Assembly (NCBI GenBank): GCA_035578175.1
Contig: JAQMRL010000006.1
Coordinates: 57,577,001-57,641,000, forward strand
DNA length: 64,000 bases
Origin: Catonia carolina
Taxonomy: Eukaryota > Arthropoda > Insecta > Hemiptera > Achilidae
Reading direction: 5' to 3'
Below the pieces are notes generated by a model that was not told where the DNA came from, made no database searches, and worked only from the letters and a program-made list of their open reading frames with translations. Shown here one piece after another: positions 1 to 8,952 of the stretch (positions within the stretch are counted from its first letter, which is position 1; every line of letters starts with the position of its first letter). A program made the translations under genes and the position numbers.

Positions 1-440
1 TCACTTTAGTCTTTCTTCGTATGTTTTGCTAAATCGTGTAATTTCCTGTCTTACTGGGTTAAGTCGTACTGTATGTCGTTATAGATATAGGTATTTGTTT
101 CGTATGTACCATGATGTATGTATGTATCCTAAGAGATGATCGTAAAAGTTTTGTTTGAAAACGTTCTAAAATGTCAATAGTGGTATTTTTTTGTTTCCCC
201 CCAGAGTAGTATCCCGTACGTCCACATCGACTTAAATATTGTCTTGTATAGCATCAGTTTTGATTCAGTTGATAGTTGTGAGCGTCTCCCAGTTAACCAA
301 AAAATATTTCTCAATTGTAAGTCAAATTGTCTTCATTTCGTTAAAATGTGTTTCATCCAGATTAAGCCCCAAGTATTTCACATCTTCTGACTGTGGCACT
401 ACAATGTCATTAAGTACTACTACTGGTGAGCACAAGGATT
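1..440 (-). pseudogene. Jockey-like LINE reverse transcriptase 3' relic
   Basis: Read on the minus strand, this stretch gives broken pieces of the C-terminal part of a Jockey-type LINE ORF2. Recognisable blocks are VKYLGLNLDETHF near 390-350, GRRSQLSTESKLMLYKTIFK near 290-235, and SMWTYGILLWG near 235-200. These match the thumb and post-RT region that the intact LINE at 8953-11643 shows as YLGLHLDRKLTW and IWTYGVQLWG. The pieces lie in different frames with internal stops, so it is dead. It runs off the left edge of the window, so its 3' end is not visible. No active-site motif remains here. The identification rests on motif order and is fairly safe; the exact family is not. Confidence 0.7.
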
Positions 441-525
441 TGAACTAGAAACTTTCATCTCCAAAAATCAGCTGTCAAACTGGTGACTCGTGGCGATTAC
501 TTTACCACTAGACTACCTCATGTTG
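430..525 (-). repeat. tRNA-derived SINE head (degenerate)
   Basis: On the minus strand there is a Pol III type 2 promoter layout: an A-box-like TAGTCTAGTGGTAAAG near 520-505 and a B-box-like AGTTCAAATCC near 450-439, about the spacing of a tRNA gene. The region does not fold into a convincing cloverleaf with paired acceptor ends, so a SINE head or degenerate tRNA-like repeat is more likely than a working tRNA gene. Confidence 0.45.
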
Positions 526-528
526 TTG

Positions 529-915
529 TTTAGGTCAACAGCCGAAAGGCTGGTTTGAACCTCTAGAGGTTTTACTAAGTAAAACGAGGAGTGAGGTGGT
601 TTACCATTGCCTTCCTCACTGAGTAGAAAAGTACGCTTATCAGCATGCCGGGCCCTCTGAAAAGTACATATTTTCCGCTGTGTAAATGACACCTTCACTT
701 CATTCACCACTGGGTCTGGCTGTATAATGAAATTCATTACTTTCAGAGAAGATAACTCTGATTAGTGTCTTTTACACCTCTACCTCTTCTGTTCTTAAAT
801 GATTCAGTCATTTAATTGACTGACCATGTGATAAGAAACAGAAATATTTATTTTAGCCCTACAACGAACAGATTGAGTGTAAATAATTTGACACTCCACC
901 TGTCTGTTATGGGCT
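529..915 (+). repeat. Dispersed repeat family A, copy 1
   Basis: This block is repeated in inverse orientation at 48485-48840 and partly at 16680-16800. Shared landmarks in order are CAACAGCCGAAAGGCTGGTT, the segment around CACTTCATTCACCAC, AATGAAATTCATTA, TAGTGTCTTTTA, and the closing CACCTGTCTGTTATGGGC. No ORF, LTR or terminal inverted repeat is evident, so it may be a non-autonomous element or a SINE body. The class is not known to me. Confidence 0.65.
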
Positions 916-2191
916 GAGCTACCCCAATACAATGTTTTATTCAAAAATAAAAAATTATTACACCATCCTATTTAAAAACTAATCACGAACCTTTTTACCC
1001 TATTATAATAAAGCTTTTTTTAATCAATTAAACATTTTTTTTTTAGACTACACCTAGCTTTATAACGTGTTTTAAAAACAATTAAACGGTGGGTAATAAC
1101 AATTAAAATATTAATAGACTGCAACACAGCAATGGAATTACATTCGAAAGGAACCGGAAATAGGTCAACTGAGCGTTTCAGGGAATGTGCAGCTCGTTAA
1201 AATGCAATTATTCAGTACTGAAAATTTGAATAAAGGTATTAATGGTATTATAATGGTTTTAATACGGTTAGATAAATCATCTAATAAAGAAGATATTTTG
1301 GATCTTCTTTAATTAAATTCTTTTAGATATATGATGTATGCCTAATATTAAACTGTTTCAAGTTACGGATTGGTGTACAGTTAGTTAATTAAACATATAT
1401 TTATATTGCAACGCTTTCAATCAAAATACTTGAGACTGATCATTGCAATCCCATTGTATTGTAACATTATAACAGTGATATTCTAGGAATAGTTTTGGGA
1501 TTGTTTAAGAAAATTTATTGAACAACGATAATGGATTGTAATAGAAACAAGATTTTAAATCAAAAATCTTGGAAATTATTACTACTAGAAACGTTTGTTT
1601 TTATTTTGATTCATTCTCCGATATTCTGATAAAGCGATGAAACGTTTCGATTGTTTGAAGATTATGACAGATATAAGACCAATTTGCGCCTTTGGTGTGA
1701 GTTAGTCAGTATTTACACAGTGGATGGAATTAGTGTTTTCAGGCTATTTTGAAATAGTACTTTATGAAAACGGTTCTGAGTTACTATAATAGTACGTATG
1801 CGCACGGGTGGCATAAAGTGCTTGCAGACAGGTAAATCATTGTTACAAATGTTCAGTGATAGTATAGCGTCACGGTTAGTTTAAGTTTTATATCTTGTAA
1901 ATTATCTATTTGAAGTAATCTAATGATATTTTTGTAGTAGCAATGATTGTAATATATAGTGTTTAATTGTGTTTATAAATAATTGTTTTAACGTTAACCA
2001 TGGAGACCTTAATGGAGAGATAAATTAAAACTATTGGCAGAATTTTCTTGAGCAAGAACATAACAGAATAAGGAATTGTGCAGAGAAATGGGGAAGGTCT
2101 GAATCTAATGTGTGATAAAACGCTGGTAAAGAAGCAGAAAAAACAGTTAACTAAATTAAAATCTTTAATTATAAAAATTATTTTCACTTAC
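916..2191. other. AT-rich non-coding DNA, probably GPCR intron
   Basis: No coding pattern, repeat copy or RNA gene could be recognised. Because the GPCR exon at 2192-2512 is on minus and ends in a splice donor, this stretch is inferred to be the start of its first coding intron. Confidence 0.5.
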
Positions 2192-2512
2192 CTCGAATGG
2201 TATAGCGAATAATCCAATAACGATATCTGCCAATGCTAAATTTGCAATATAATAATTTGTCACACTCCGCATCCGTCGGCTTGAAGCAATAACCCATATA
2301 ACTAACCCATTACCCAGTACTGCAGCTAACGATATAGAACCGTAACAGAATGATAAAAATAGCATAACCTCAAGAGAGACTTCATAGATTGGCTCATCGC
2401 TTAACGGGACTATATTATTTGAATCAGTATTATTATTTATTCCTATGTTTATATAATTATTGTTTATATCACTGTCTAAATCACTCGTGGAATTTAGTTT
2501 ATATAAATTCAT
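2192..2512 (-). CDS. Lkr: Leucokinin-type neuropeptide GPCR, first coding exon
   Basis: The exon encodes 107 residues: an extracellular N-terminus rich in Asn/Asp with N-glycosylation sequons (NST at residue 7, NNT at 27), TM1 about 47-77 with the class-A GN pair (N68), the short intracellular loop SSRRMRSVTNYY, and TM2 about 86-106 with NLALAD (conserved D96). The run IANLALADIVIGLFAIPF is the signature I associate with insect leucokinin receptors, Gq-coupled plasma-membrane receptors for diuretic kinins. The open frame continues eight codons past an excellent donor (GAG|GTAAGT at 2191), so the exon ends in phase 0 at 2192 and those codons are intronic. The start is the first ATG after the AT-rich 5' flank. 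Later exons (TM3-TM7) must lie left of the window. A related peptide receptor is possible. The exon itself looks intact. Confidence 0.78.
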
Positions 2513-3924
2513 AACTGATTTTTTTTATCAAAACCCGTTGTATAAATCAAATCATTTTTGTTAACACTTGTATTTTATTTTTATTATTATTACTTTCATT
2601 TTAATTACTTTTAATCATTTCCTTACAATTTTCTATAAGATAAAATTATCTGAAACAATTATTGCAATTAATTACAATGATTATTAAGATTCTGTTATTA
2701 TTTATACAAAAAAATTACTTTTACTTAATTGATTTTCTGTTATTTTTATCCACAAGATAATAATTGAATTAATTACTTTTAAAAACTTTTCAAATTACTT
2801 CCAATCTTAAAAGATTTTCTAGGAAAATGAATTTCCTTTGTTTGTAAATAAATATAGTCTAGTATTTTAATGTAATTTAATTGTAAATTGTTTTTTCTGT
2901 AATTATTACATAAATTAGCAGTTGCAATCAGTTTTTATAAAGCGCAATGAATTTTTTGCCGATTTCAATCGTTTGACTTCAAATTCACGACCTGGAACAA
3001 AGAAAAAATAACAATATTAATAATCGTACTACTTTACGAAAATATTGCAACACGTAGGGCTGTCCTAACTCAAGGTACTTTCAGGATATGGGTATTCTAA
3101 ACAGTAAAGGGAGCTATTTTCAACGTGTAACAATTTATTAATTGCTACAATTAAAAATTCAGTATTAAACTGACAGGTAGCCTACTAATAACAAAACAAT
3201 TAGTTAACTTCAATTAAATTGATGAAATACTCATGCTTAACTAAACGTGACTATAATTAAAGCACTGACGTGCCTTAATTCATTGTTAATTAATTCATAG
3301 GGTCAAAACATGTGCCTAACTGTCATCAGGGACGTATTTTGTTAGCCTAAGCCTGCATAAAGTGCGAAGGAATATTTAAATTTTTACGCACATATACGCA
3401 CTCATTTACACATATATATAGATATTGCATACAATATATTTTCACTTTTCCCCGACCCCGAACGAAAAGATTTCTAATACGGGCCTGAAATTTTAGTTTA
3501 GTTTGAAGTGAATTGCATCGACCGAGGAGGGAAGGTTTTCAGTTTGAATATCAAGAAGGGAACAAAATTGTATAGTATAGATTTTTACTTCAGTAAAATT
3601 AACATTTTATTTGTATATAATCATATATCGAATTCATCCATCGAATTCTCTCTTCCGAGTTAAAATTTTGTTAAGAATTGGATTATTGAAGTTAAATTAG
3701 GACTATGATTTAATGGAAGGAAAACCTACTGGAGGCAGCAGAAATTAAAATTCTTTGGCTCTCAAAGGTTCTTCCAGTTTGGGCAGGCTACAAACTAAAG
3801 AAATTAGAACAGTATTAGAAATTCAGTCAGTATTGAATAAAATGAAGAATCATGTTCATTGGATTTCAGGAAAAAATCACCCTAGATGCACTGAGGTACA
3901 AACCTGAGATAAATATATTGTTAG
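2513..3924. other. AT-rich 5' flank of the GPCR exon
   Basis: No second exon, repeat copy or RNA gene was recognised here. The stretch is very AT-rich, with runs of T-rich DNA directly upstream of the GPCR start. It may hold the 5' UTR and promoter, but no specific element stands out. Confidence 0.4.
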
Positions 3925-5313
3925 TAAGGCTAGGAAATGATTGACAGTCTTTGTGGTGGTCGCTATGGACCGAAACAAGTAGTTTTACTTATCTGTCGTG
4001 AAAAAAATTATCCAGAATTTTCCATTCAAGATTAATACTGATTTTATCTGCTATTATTATTAGTCCAGGCTATTTGAAAAATTAACCTAAGGGTACTATC
4101 TGCCTCAGTTAGAATTCATACGCTAATATCTTGCATTGGCAATAGCAAGCTATCTTACGCCTAATAGATGCATTAATGCTATAAAAAAGATAAATGACAA
4201 GATAGATATTTTCGGAAAAAATATAAATCCAGTATAAGATTATTAAATAAATTTTCGAGTAAAAAAATATAGGCTATGCCTGTTTTCATGTTTGCATCTT
4301 TATGAGCGAATATATTATGTTTTATTTTATACGTAATACGAACATGGTTTATTTTGTTATAGGCTATATTTTCAAGAGTTGTAACTGTACGAGGATAAGA
4401 GAAGAAAATTATAGAAGTCATTGAGAGAGAACCACTTGGTTTCTTATAGTATAATTTACATACACGAAGACTGATTGCATTCTGTTGTGCCACCTTTACA
4501 TACCTTGAACCAGTCATAGTCGTGGGATAAGACAGAGAGTAGGAGAGTGTGAGGAGACCATTTAAAATATTGTGACACTTCTCATATTCACTTATTCTCA
4601 TATTCACTTCTAGTGTATTAATTATTTAATTACGTAGATCCCGAAACGGACCTTAGCGAGAAGTGTCACAATATTTTTAATGGTCTCCTCACACTCTCCT
4701 ACTCACTGTCTTATCCCACGACTATGACTGGTTCAAGGTATGTAAAGGTGGCACAACAGAATGCAATCAGTCTTCGTGTATGTAAATTATACTATAAGAA
4801 ACCAAGTGGTTCTCTCTCAATGACTTCTATAATTTTCTTCTCTTATCTTCGTAAAGTTACAACTCTTGAAAATATAGCCTATAACAAAATAAACCATGTT
4901 CGTATTACGTATAAAATAAAACATAATATATTCGCTCATAAAGATGCAAACATGAAAACAGGCATAGCCTATATTTTTTTACTCGAAAATTTATTTAATC
5001 TTATACTGGATTTATATTTTTTCCGAAAATATCTATCTTGTCATTGATTTTATTTATAGCATTAATGCATCTATTAGGCGTAAGATAGCTTGCTATTGCC
5101 AATGCAAGATATTAGCGTATGAATTCTAACTGAGGCAGATAGTACCCTTAGGTTAATTTTACAAATAGCCTGGACTAATAATAATAGCAGATAAAATCAG
5201 TATTATTCTTGAATGGAAAATTCTGGATAATTTTTTTCACGACAGATAAGTAAAACTACTTGTTTCGGTCCATAGCGACCACCACAAAGACTGTCAATCA
5301 TTTCCTAGCCTTA
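3925..5313. repeat. Inverted repeat 1 (about 657-bp arms, 74-nt loop)
   Basis: The left arm begins TAAGGCTAGGAAATGATTGA and the right arm ends with its complement at 5313. The inner ends are TGTGACACTTCTC (4571-4583) and GAGAAGTGTCACA (4658-4670). If transcribed from either strand it would form a long, nearly perfect double-stranded RNA. Confidence 0.9.
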
Positions 5314-5786
5314 TGTTTATTGAGTGGCTTTAGGTGCGTAGTACAGGTTATGTATCCGAGCATTGTAGTGGTTAACTATTGTTATATTATTTTGTGTATG
5401 TGCCTTGTGTATTCAGTTCCATTGTGTGTGTGTATTCTATTAATTGATTGTAAGTAGTACTAAGTAAATTATTAAGTTGTTTATTGTATTACTTCATTAT
5501 AATTAGTTTATTATTTATTTTGTAAATCTTTTAGTGTAAGTTTAATATTACAAATATTTTTTGCACTAAAAGATTTACAAAATAAATAATAAACTAATTA
5601 TAATGACGTAATACAATAAACAACTTAATAATATACTTAGTACTACTTACAATCAATTAATAGAATACACATACACAATGGAACTGAATACACAAGGCAC
5701 ATACACAAAATATTATAACAATAGTTAACCACTACAATGCTCGGATACGTAACCTGTACTACGCACCTATAGACACTCAATAAACA
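5314..5786. repeat. Inverted repeat 2 (223-bp arms, 27-nt loop)
   Basis: The left arm starts TGTTTATTGAGTGG at 5314. The right arm ends with the matching CACTCAATAAACA at 5786. The inner ends are TGTAAATCTTTTAGTG (5521-5536) and CACTAAAAGATTTACA (5564-5579). It follows inverted repeat 1 without a single spacer base. Confidence 0.9.
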
Positions 5787-7445
5787 CTCGTCAAAGTTCC
5801 AACGGTTACTAACTCCCTGACCGCCTCGGGGGTCTCTTTATATAGTGGATCAAAAAAGATAATTCTAGCAAAATAGAGAAATTCAATACAAATATTAAAG
5901 TACAAAAAACCCTTTTTACTGGAAAAGTCTTAACTATTGTAAACAAGTAGGCTAAATATATCTATTCTAAATAGCTCATAAAAGGTGTTACAGGTAATCT
6001 AATTTTATTAGTTTTTAATTTTCTCTTTGCGACAGTTTAGCTGTCTCTTTATGCTCATTTATTGAATTAATTTCGTATAAAGTTAAAATATTTACGTTGT
6101 ATTAGTTAAAAATATATTATTGTATAATTATAGTTGTATTGCAGTTATAGTTATAAAATAAAAATTATAATATCGCTGTTACAATATAGCTACCAGTAGT
6201 AATTTAACTTAGTAATTTTATAGTAGTTATACGTATTTAAGTGAATTAATGTTTTTGTTCTGTATACTCCTATGCGCGGACAGAACTCTTCGTGAAGAAG
6301 AGTTTTTGCGTATAAGTATATTTAGTTTAAAATATTGTACATAGCTTAGTATAGTCATGAATTGTAATTTTAATGTAGCTATATTTTACTAAATAAAATA
6401 ATAATAATCAACCGACCCTTCCCTAATAGTTGTACAACAATAATCCTACCTTATCATACACAATAGCGCGGTCCTTTTAAATAACCTTTATGAATGTATA
6501 CTTTGATAGCTAACCATTTTGTTACTTTTTCATTCTATTATCTACTCTTTGCCATTTTATTAATGAAGAACTAGAAATTTCTTGAACCATGTTCGTCTTC
6601 GATATTGTCACAATATTTATCAGCATATTTTGAACGCTTGAAACCAAATCATGTTTTGGTTTGAAATAAAATGTCAAAATAAAACTTTAGTAATGACTTA
6701 CAGGTTTTTTCTAACCGTACTTTTAAAATATTTTATTTAGCCTAAGATTATAACAAAATTGCTATATTTTAAGAATTTTTATACCGTTTTTTATGTTAAT
6801 CGCTCTAATAGTAACATTTCATTTAATATTTAATCTTAAAAATTGTTTTGTTTTTCTTATATATTTTTACAGCTCGCTTTCTTTACAACGTGAAATTTAT
6901 GTTTAAAAAATTTCTTTTGATAGAGGATAGAATGGCTACACAAAACTTTTTGTAAAGAAAAAACCTAGAATAAACCTGTACTAATATTTCGTTAGACTGT
7001 TATCCAAAATTCCAAAAGAAATAAGTCTAATCCCTTTCCATCTCAATTTTTTAACAGTAAAATGAAAACGTCGAAAGAAAATACTTGTACAGAAAATAAA
7101 TAAATGAATATGACACACAACAAAAAATATTTGGCGCACTTTGTGAAGAGAAATTTTTCAAATTCTTTTTGTTTTCACAAAAGTTTTCCGTATAAGAGAT
7201 TATACGAATATTTCTGAATAGAAATGTCTTGGCTGTCGTAACGCATAATTCTGTGTGTGTTGATTTTCTAAACAATGTATAATACATACATACTTGTATA
7301 TTATTTTTTTAATAAAAAACCTATTGAATTGCCTCACGATGTCACCTTACTTTCCCGTCTACTTGATATTTTGTTTTGTTATACTTCTTTTATTATAACT
7401 CTGTGTTATTTATGCAGTGTAGTCAGTAGGATTTGAATATAATAC
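5787..7445. other. AT-rich DNA without recognised features
   Basis: I see no gene, RNA or repeat copy that I can support. The small open frame at 7051-7287 on minus has no family signature and an AT-driven composition. Confidence 0.4.
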
Positions 7446-7985
7446 AGTTGAACCCGGTTAACGGCCTCGGGCTTTACATCAAATCGGACTTAACGTCATT
7501 TTTTTAAGCGTTCCGTCAAACTTCTATCTGAGAAACCCCTGTTTTAACGTCATTAACTCGGTTGTTGTGTCAAAGTTTTTTCAATGAAATCATTTTTTAC
7601 TTCACGTACAACGATTGTAAACTTCCCGTTACTTATCAGTAAATTGTTTGAAAAAGAAAAATACAGTATACAGTTATATAGTATACAATAGTCTACTTCT
7701 GAATAGGTTTTGATTGTGCGAAGGGATTAAAATGATATTGTTAAGCTGTTTGTATGTGTGTCTATACCTACTGATCTACGTTACGGTTAGTTTTGGAACT
7801 GCACCCTATATATTATGAAATGTGACAGTTTGTAGGTAGTACTGTACCTAACTATCACATTAGACTATCTACATTTAAGAAAATTCTCTAATACTGAAGA
7901 AGCGACTGAACACGAGAAAGATGAAGAGGACACCATTACGCCAACATTACAGGAGGCAATGCTAGCAACTGAAACTTTGTGAAAC
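7446..7985 (+). mobile_element. pogo/Tigger-like DNA transposon relic
   Basis: The left end reads CAGTTGAACCCGGTTAACGG, the style of terminal inverted repeat found in the pogo/Tigger group, with further TTAACGTCATT motifs just inside. About 400 bp later comes the C-terminal tail of a pogo-type transposase in the same orientation. The body of the transposase is therefore deleted. A right terminus is not found beside the tail, because an LTR-like copy and then a LINE follow. A TIR-like GTCACCCGGATATAACGG near 13643 faces the same way and is not its partner. Confidence 0.55.
7848..7981 (+). pseudogene. C-terminal tail of pogo/Tigger-type transposase
   Basis: A frame reading DYLHLRKFSNTEEATEHEKD, then EEDTITPTLQEAMLATETL and a TGA at 7979-7981, matches the acidic tail plus the PT-LxEAxxAxET stretch that closes Tigger-type DDE transposases. 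The catalytic core is missing. The tail has no stop inside it, so decay here is by deletion rather than by many point mutations. It sits directly before the LTR-like repeat copy, which appears to have inserted just downstream of the stop codon. Confidence 0.6.
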
Positions 7986-8785
7986 AGACTGATTTTACTC
8001 CTCACAAGAGAATGCCAAATTTGAAGAGAATTATTATTACTCCTCACGAGGGTATGCCAAATTTGAAATATAATTAAGTTGCCCTTCACAAGAGAATGCC
8101 AATTTATAATGAATTTCATTAATATTGTATTCTTTATTTGTTTTGCATCAGCTTTCAAGCTTAATCTTATTATTTTTCGTTTACCTTGTCCCTTATCTCG
8201 TTCAATAAAACATTATTTACGTTTAACACATTATGGTTTTTATTTAATCAATATATTTTCATAATTACAATCACAACTTTTACTGTTATATTCCTTAGTA
8301 TACATTTATTAATACTTCACTATTTTCTTCATTATTGTTTCATCATTACCTAATATTCTTTATAATTATCATCATATTAATTTTCATAGTCTTTAAAAAT
8401 GTCTGTTTTGAAATGTAGGTTAAATATACATGTACTTTTATTATTTGCTAGTTGTTCATTAATTTGTTTTTTTTTATTAAATGAGTCTTTTTTTATATTA
8501 CAATTGTGATATAATTAAATCATATTATAGTTATGATTTATATTTAAAATAATTTTGTGAATGGGACATTTAAATAATGCGTGTTATTAGTTTGAAGTTT
8601 TATGCCCCATTAAAATAATTTACAAAAGTCCTTTCTTCTTCTTAGTTGCCTAGTAACCATATTTTGTTTATTAGAATTAAATAATTTTAAAATATTTTAT
8701 CTTAATCAGCTGGAATTATTCAGATTTATTTAAATAGATTCAAATGTAAACAACACCAGGTGTGCACTAAATTTGTCACATTACA
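7985..8785 (-). mobile_element. Lone LTR-like copy (third copy of the 39.8-43.6 kb terminal repeat)
   Basis: In minus orientation this copy starts at 8785 with TGTAATGTGACAAATTTAGT and follows the same order as the repeats at 39800 and 42716: the AATTCCAGCTGATTAAGAT block, a GTTACTAGGCAAC motif, the ATGGGGC block, and the AAAACAAATAAAGAATA segment. It is more diverged than the other two copies. Its 3' end carries three tandem units of a roughly 45-bp motif containing AATTTGGCATTCTCTTGTGA, where the other copies have two and one. No coding part accompanies it, so it is a solo terminal repeat or a fragment. Confidence 0.75.
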
Positions 8786-8806
8786 TTTGTTAAGATTTTA
8801 CCGACA

Positions 8807-8819
8807 CCGAGAGACATCT
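8807..8819. repeat. Target-site duplication, 3' side of the LINE
   Basis: CCGAGAGACATCT lies directly before the T run that represents the LINE poly(A); the same 13 bases recur at 13283. Confidence 0.9.
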
Positions 8820-8952
8820 TTTTTTTTTTTTTTTTTACACTTTTAATTGAAATTTAGTATCTGTTATTAAATTAATATAACAATTTCTAAATGTGAAGCT
8901 AATGTTTCAAAACTTGATTTACTTGAAGGAGCGTGCAGTCATCACCACAGTC

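Larger units (their letters stand above)
3925..5786. repeat. Dumbbell-like double inverted repeat (A-loop-A'-B-loop-B')
   Basis: The block is almost wholly self-complementary. Arm A (3925-4583) is the reverse complement of A' (4658-5313) around a 74-nt loop. Arm B (5314-5536) is the reverse complement of B' (5564-5786) around a 27-nt loop. A' ends and B begins at consecutive bases, and both outer ends stop matching exactly there: A starts opposite 5313 and B' ends opposite 5314. Arms differ by only a few per cent; the ORF-like readings of A and A' are near-identical apart from a few changes and a small indel. No target-site duplication is visible (left flank ATTGTTAG, right flank CTCGTCAA). 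The ORF-like frames in the arms have no recognisable protein similarity. Confidence 0.85.

Noticed and set aside
4179..5047. Near-identical ORFs of 142 and 107 residues in the arms of the first inverted repeat
   Set aside because: They are the same sequence read from each arm. No known domain, AT-driven composition, and identity explained by the DNA duplication rather than by selection on a protein.
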